The position numbers were made by a program, and so were the translations under genes. The notes under the pieces were generated by a model. The model was not told the origin of the DNA, did not search any database, and saw only the letters and a list, made by a program, of their open reading frames with translations. Positions 60,301 through 64,000 of a DNA stretch of 64,000 nucleotides are shown piece after piece. This DNA is from Tetrahymena thermophila SB210 (lineage: Eukaryota > Ciliophora > Oligohymenophorea > Hymenostomatida > Tetrahymenidae): contig NW_002476162.1 of the NCBI RefSeq assembly GCF_000189635.1, forward strand, positions 248,001 to 312,000, given 5' to 3'. Numbering within the stretch: the stretch's first letter is position 1; the number at the start of each line of letters is the position of its first letter.

Positions 60301-60840
60301 ATTTTTTTTGAATGACTTGCAAGTCAAGTTATCTGTACATTAATTTACAAATTCTTAACCTTCTTAAGCAAGTAAATTTTGAAAAAACTAGTATTCCTGA
60401 AAATATATCCTCATTTATCGAAGTCCTTTTATTCTTCTCTAATCTAATGGTTGTTCTAGCAATTAAATCACATCTTCGGTTGTAAATAAAGTATGAAAAG
60501 AAGATGCAAGTGAGTCTAAAGTTTTATTTTTTTAATATTATTCTTATAATTACTATTTTTGTAATTAGCAAAAACTATAAATATCAACAATATGATTTTC
60601 ATTTTTATGATAAATAGGGATTCTCTGTGAATTATTTTCGCATTTAGGTGAGTTCCTTTTATTATTTTCTTCTTTAAAATTATGAAACTTTGGAGTTTAA
60701 GAAGGGCTTTGACTATATAAGCTTAATTATTTTACAAATCTTTGTTAATTTTTATTTATACTATTAACTTTAGGTGAGCTTAGATTACTCTCATCTAGCT
60801 AAGTACTACTATTAATCATTTAGCTTGAGACTTGGATCAT
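57343..60840 (-). CDS. second protein with paired cyclic-nucleotide-binding domains, plus coiled coil
   Basis: Start taken at ATG 60840 (M-I-Q-V-S-S-Q), TGA at 57343. After an S/N/Q-rich N-terminus, a helical lead (E-D-V-I-Q-L-L-E-Q-P near 60475) enters a first cNMP-binding-like fold: G-V-M-I-L-I-K-G-K-C-R-V near 60150 and G-F-T-L-G-A-Y-E. A second fold follows: F-F-R-S-I-S-I-F-Q-N-F near 59745, Y-I-Y-F-V-F-E-G-E-F near 59610, then R-G-T-F-F-G-E-K-E-I-I-D near 59235. The second has the F-G-E of a phosphate-binding cassette but no clear partner Arg. A run of 17 A at 59281-59297 is crossed in frame. Then a coiled coil (K-Q-E-Q-D-E-V-K-A-K-L-L-E-Q-H-K near 58910) and a long S/N-rich tail. Introns lie at about 60185-60295, 59820-59995 and 59385-59590. 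Same family style as the gene at 27760-31356. Confidence 0.8.
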
Positions 60841-61624
60841 CTACTCTATAAATAATTTATACTTCTAACTGTGAAACTAACTACGAAAAATGATATCTAT
60901 TCTACCTATTCAAAGTTAAAAAGTTCTATTAAGTCTCTTAAGTAGACTATAAAAATAATTATTACAACTTAAAATTTTTTAATTAATTTACAATTTCTAG
61001 TTAATTTTAAAATATTTCATATAAATCTACTCCTTTAAAACTGAATGAATTTTCAAATAATATAAATAAGATTATAAAAAAATTATTTTATTTAAATATA
61101 AATTTAAATCATATTTTTTATTTATATTTTGTACAAAAATATTTTTTTTCTATAATTGAATTTTAAGCAACGATGTGAGTCTATTAGACTATACAATAAA
61201 TTTGCTTACAATTAATTAAATATATTATACACAGTTTATTAATTGTAGATTCTATGAATAGCAAAGTTTTTGTATTAAATTTTTTTAAATGAAATGGTTA
61301 CAAAAAATAAATGTTAGTTATTTTCAATACATTAATTTAAAGACTTTTTTTATAATAAAATAGCAAATTAATTTATTAAAAACAAAAATTTTTAAGATGA
61401 ATTTAAAAATTAGAAGAACTATTTTTAATCAAAGATAAGCAATAATAATTTTTTTAATTAGTTCTAATAAGGATGGACATAAATTTTGTTTTAAATAGAT
61501 AATAGGCAATATTATTTAAATCAATGCTTTATTTATCAATTACAAAAATACAAATCGATTTGCTTTTTTTATTTATATTTTTATTAGTAAAACTAGTACT
61601 TTTTACAGTAATTCATATTTTATT
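60841..61624. other. intergenic between divergent genes
   Basis: Very AT-rich spacer between the cyclic-nucleotide-binding gene (-) and the candidate small gene (+). Nothing else seen. Confidence 0.5.
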
Positions 61625-62179
61625 ATGGATAGATGCTCTTCAATAAGGATTTAAAAACTCTCTAAGTTTTCTAACACAAGACATGAGATAAAAAAGATAA
61701 TTTATACTAAGTATTTTATTATTGTATAAGATGGAGTTTATTCTGTAAATTAGATAAGTTAAGAGAGAATGAATGAGAGTATATTTGAAATTAAGCAAAC
61801 TAGAAGTGTTAGTATGAATTGTTTTTTTTAAAAGAAACTCTCTAAGTATAAAAATAATTTGTAATCAATTGTTAGATAAGTGATAGAAATATGTGCTCTA
61901 ACATCAAACACACGATTGACTCAATATTTGGTGTTTGTGGTATTACAATATTTATATTTTTATAAGTAATCCCAAAAATTGTAAAGGTAAGGTGAAGATA
62001 TAGATAAATTGCTGATAATATCTCCGCAATTTAATAATTTTATTAATAAGTTAAATGATTCTAATAATAATTATAATTCTGCATATCAATCAATTGCTGA
62101 TTAATTACTTACAAAAACTTTTTGCTGGCTTTTACTTGGAATTGATATAATTTTGTAATTAAAAATATCAAATGATTGA
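61625..62179 (+). CDS. candidate 184-residue protein, unknown
   Basis: ATG 61625 to TGA 62179 is open for 185 codons when TAA/TAG are Gln (about 17 of them). Pieces such as V-Q-D-G-V-Y-S-V-N-Q, E-R-M-N-E-S-I-F-E-I-K-Q-T-R and K-L-N-D-S-N-N-N-Y-N-S look protein-like, and a hydrophobic stretch (Y-L-V-F-V-V-L-Q-Y-L-Y-F) lies near residue 105. It has no recognised motif. In DNA this AT-rich a TGA-free run of this length can arise by chance in a few per cent of cases, so the call is moderate. It ends only 155 bases before the next gene on the same strand. Confidence 0.4.
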
Positions 62180-62333
62180 AGTTTGTCATAATAATTTTAA
62201 TGATAAAAATTTCAAAAAATTTAGCATTAAATTATAGGAATAATTAACTATTCAAAAGTTAAGGTGAATTCAGTATAAAAAATATATCAAAAGCAAAAAA
62301 ATATCTATCTAACTAACTAAAAACAAAATTAAA

Positions 62334-64000
62334 ATGGGAGCTTGTTCTAACAAACCTCAACGCAAGACTAAGTATAAACCAAATACAGGAATATGGGGCA
62401 CTAGCACTACAGCTTCCACTGAAGATATTAACTATTTTTATAAGATTATCTCGTAGCTAGGAAAAGGCTCATTCGGCTCTGTCAAACTAGCTACTTATAG
62501 ATAAGGCCAAAATGATCGCCGCGAAAAAAAATTGTTTGCAATAAAAACTATCTTAAAGGACAGAGTTAAAGATAAAATTTATATGCTCCAAAGAGAATTA
62601 GAAGTTCTAAAAACTCTTGACCATCCAAATATTATAAAATTTTATGAAACATATCATGATAAAATGTATATTCATTTTGTAATGGAGTATTGCCCAGGAG
62701 GTGATCTCTTTGAATATGTAGCCAACAAAGGTCCTCTTGAAGAATTTGAAGCTGCTTAAATTATGAAAAAACTCTTCTCTGCAGTAGCTCACATTCATTC
62801 TAAAAATATAGTGCATAGGTAAATTATTAAATTTGTTAAGTTAAAAGGGATTTTTTCATTTTTAATAATCATTTTTAGCAAATCTAAATTGAATAAAATA
62901 TTTAAATTATCTAAAAGCTCAAATCAACAAAAAATAAAAATGATTTAGTAGTTAATGGCATAAAAATAGCTTAATTAAAAATGATAAATCATCATGCTAA
63001 TGCATCAATCATAGAATTTAAAAATATTTTTCTTAATCTTAATTTAAATTATATATTTTATAAAGAGATTTAAAGCCTGAAAACATACTCTTTACTAGCA
63101 AAGACAAGACTAGCTGGGACATTAAGATTATAGATTTTGGTCTTTCTAGATAATTTAATTCAAATGATAAAAAGCACATGTCAGTAGTTGGAACCCCACT
63201 TTATGTTGCCCCAGAAATTATAGGAGAGAAGAATTATGAAAAAGAATGCGATAACTGGAGTTTAGGAGTTATTATGTATATTTTGCTTAGTGGAAGAGAG
63301 CCTTTTTATGCTAAGAGTTTAAAAGAAGTGTATGATAAAATAAGAAATCAGCGTTACGATTTTAACGATTCATGCTGGGAGAATATCACAAAGTAAGCAA
63401 AAGATCTTATTTCTAAACTTCTTACTGTAGATCCTAAGAAGCGTTTTACTTGTGAATAAGCATTAAAACATTAATGGTTTAGTTAATTTTCAGAAAACAA
63501 AGACCAAAAGGAAATTAAAAAAGCTTAAGAGCGTATTAGCAATTTATTGAGCTATAACAATTCAGCAAGATTTAAAAAAGAAGTTGTTAAAATATTTATT
63601 AATCATTAAATTAAGTAAGAGGAATTAAAGGAAATAGAAAGCGCCTTCAAAATGCTTGATAAAGATGGAAATGGAGAGCTTTCCTTTTATGAGCTACTTG
63701 ATGCCCTTAAAAGTTAAAACATAAATATCACTGAATAAGAGCTTCTTAGAGTTATCAATAATGTGCATGACTCTAATGAACGTAATTTAAACAAATTACA
63801 TGTAAACTATACTGAATTTATTGGAGCCGTGATTGATTGGAGGTCAAACATGAATGATGAGAAAATGTGGAATCTTTTCAAATATTTTGATGTAAATAAT
63901 ACAGGTTACATAACAAAAGAAAGTCTAAAGGAAGTAATATCAAGAGAAGGACGTAGAATGAAAAATGAAGATTTAGAATAAATGATAGGCGAAATAGATT
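62334..64000 (+). CDS. calcium-dependent protein kinase (CDPK), 3' end outside window
   Basis: Ser/Thr kinase activated by Ca2+ through its own EF-hands. Start M-G-A-C-S-N-K at 62334: Gly2 with Ser in the following residues fits N-myristoylation, and Cys4 could be palmitoylated, so membrane attachment is likely. Kinase motifs in order: L-G-K-G-S-F-G-S-V, F-A-I-K-T-I, Q-R-E-L-E-V-L, H-R-D-L-K-P-E-N (split by an intron at 62819-63065), I-D-F-G-L-S, G-T-P-L-Y-V-A-P-E, D-N-W-S-L-G-V. A junction helix follows, then EF-hand 1 (D-K-D-G-N-G-E-L-S-F-Y-E, canonical), a degenerate EF-hand 2 (V-H-D-S-N-E-R region) and EF-hand 3 (D-V-N-N-T-G-Y-I-T-K-E-S). The window ends before EF-hand 4. Confidence 0.95.

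Noticed and set aside
62607-62816. Minus-strand frame of 69 codons
   Set aside because: Antisense of the CDPK kinase domain.
1-64000. tRNA, rRNA, spliceosomal snRNA, telomerase RNA, CRISPR array, chromosome-breakage sequence, autonomous transposon ends
   Set aside because: I looked for the characteristic short motifs by eye and found none that hold up; a covariance-model scan would be needed to exclude diverged small RNAs.

Overview
The window looks like somatic (macronuclear) DNA of an oligohymenophorean ciliate, most likely Tetrahymena or a close relative. It is extremely AT-rich. Every convincing gene is full of in-frame TAA and TAG, read as Gln, and stops only at TGA. Most introns I could place are about 50-140 bp, begin GTAA/GTAT and end in AG after an AT-rich tract; a few are 200-360 bp. 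Intergenic DNA is even richer in A and T. Standard-code reading cuts the real genes to pieces, so gene limits here come from re-reading both strands with TGA as the only stop. I saw no rRNA, tRNA, CRISPR array or autonomous transposon.

Layout. 1-699 (-): 5' part of an unidentified gene running off the left edge. 1620-6467 (-): ankyrin-repeat AGC kinase with a long Gln/Asn/Ser-rich N-terminus. 8759-10596 (-): protein with a repeated R-E-[FY]-D motif. 11232-12131, 14120-15352 and 19128-20236 (all -): three paralogues of a cysteine-rich two-span membrane protein. 16247-18490 (-), lying among them: an acidic repeat protein whose frame changes I could not fully explain. 22114-22797 (+): TSSC4-like protein. 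23775-26803 (-): leucine-rich-repeat protein. 27760-31356 (-): protein with two cyclic-nucleotide-binding domains.

33370-38006 (+): domesticated piggyBac-type transposase with a C-terminal cysteine-rich domain and apparently lost catalytic acidic residues, in the style of Tetrahymena Lia5. 38877-42749 (-): K+ channel with a cyclic-nucleotide-binding domain. 44082-44699 (-): small B-box/coiled-coil protein. 47640-48797 (+): unidentified protein with one weak EF-hand-like stretch. 49042-51222 (+): two weak candidate genes. 51915-53672 (-): FAD-linked oxidase of the GlcD type. 54360-56789 (-): Ser/Asn-rich unknown. 57343-60840 (-): second protein with paired cyclic-nucleotide-binding domains plus a coiled coil. 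61625-62179 (+): candidate small gene. 62334-64000 (+): calcium-dependent protein kinase, cut by the right edge.

Signalling genes dominate: two kinases, two soluble cyclic-nucleotide-binding proteins, one channel with such a domain, and a B-box protein. Ciliate genomes are rich in these families and nothing shows that the neighbours act together. The two items I find most worth attention are the clustered three-member cysteine-rich membrane protein family and the catalytically altered piggyBac gene.
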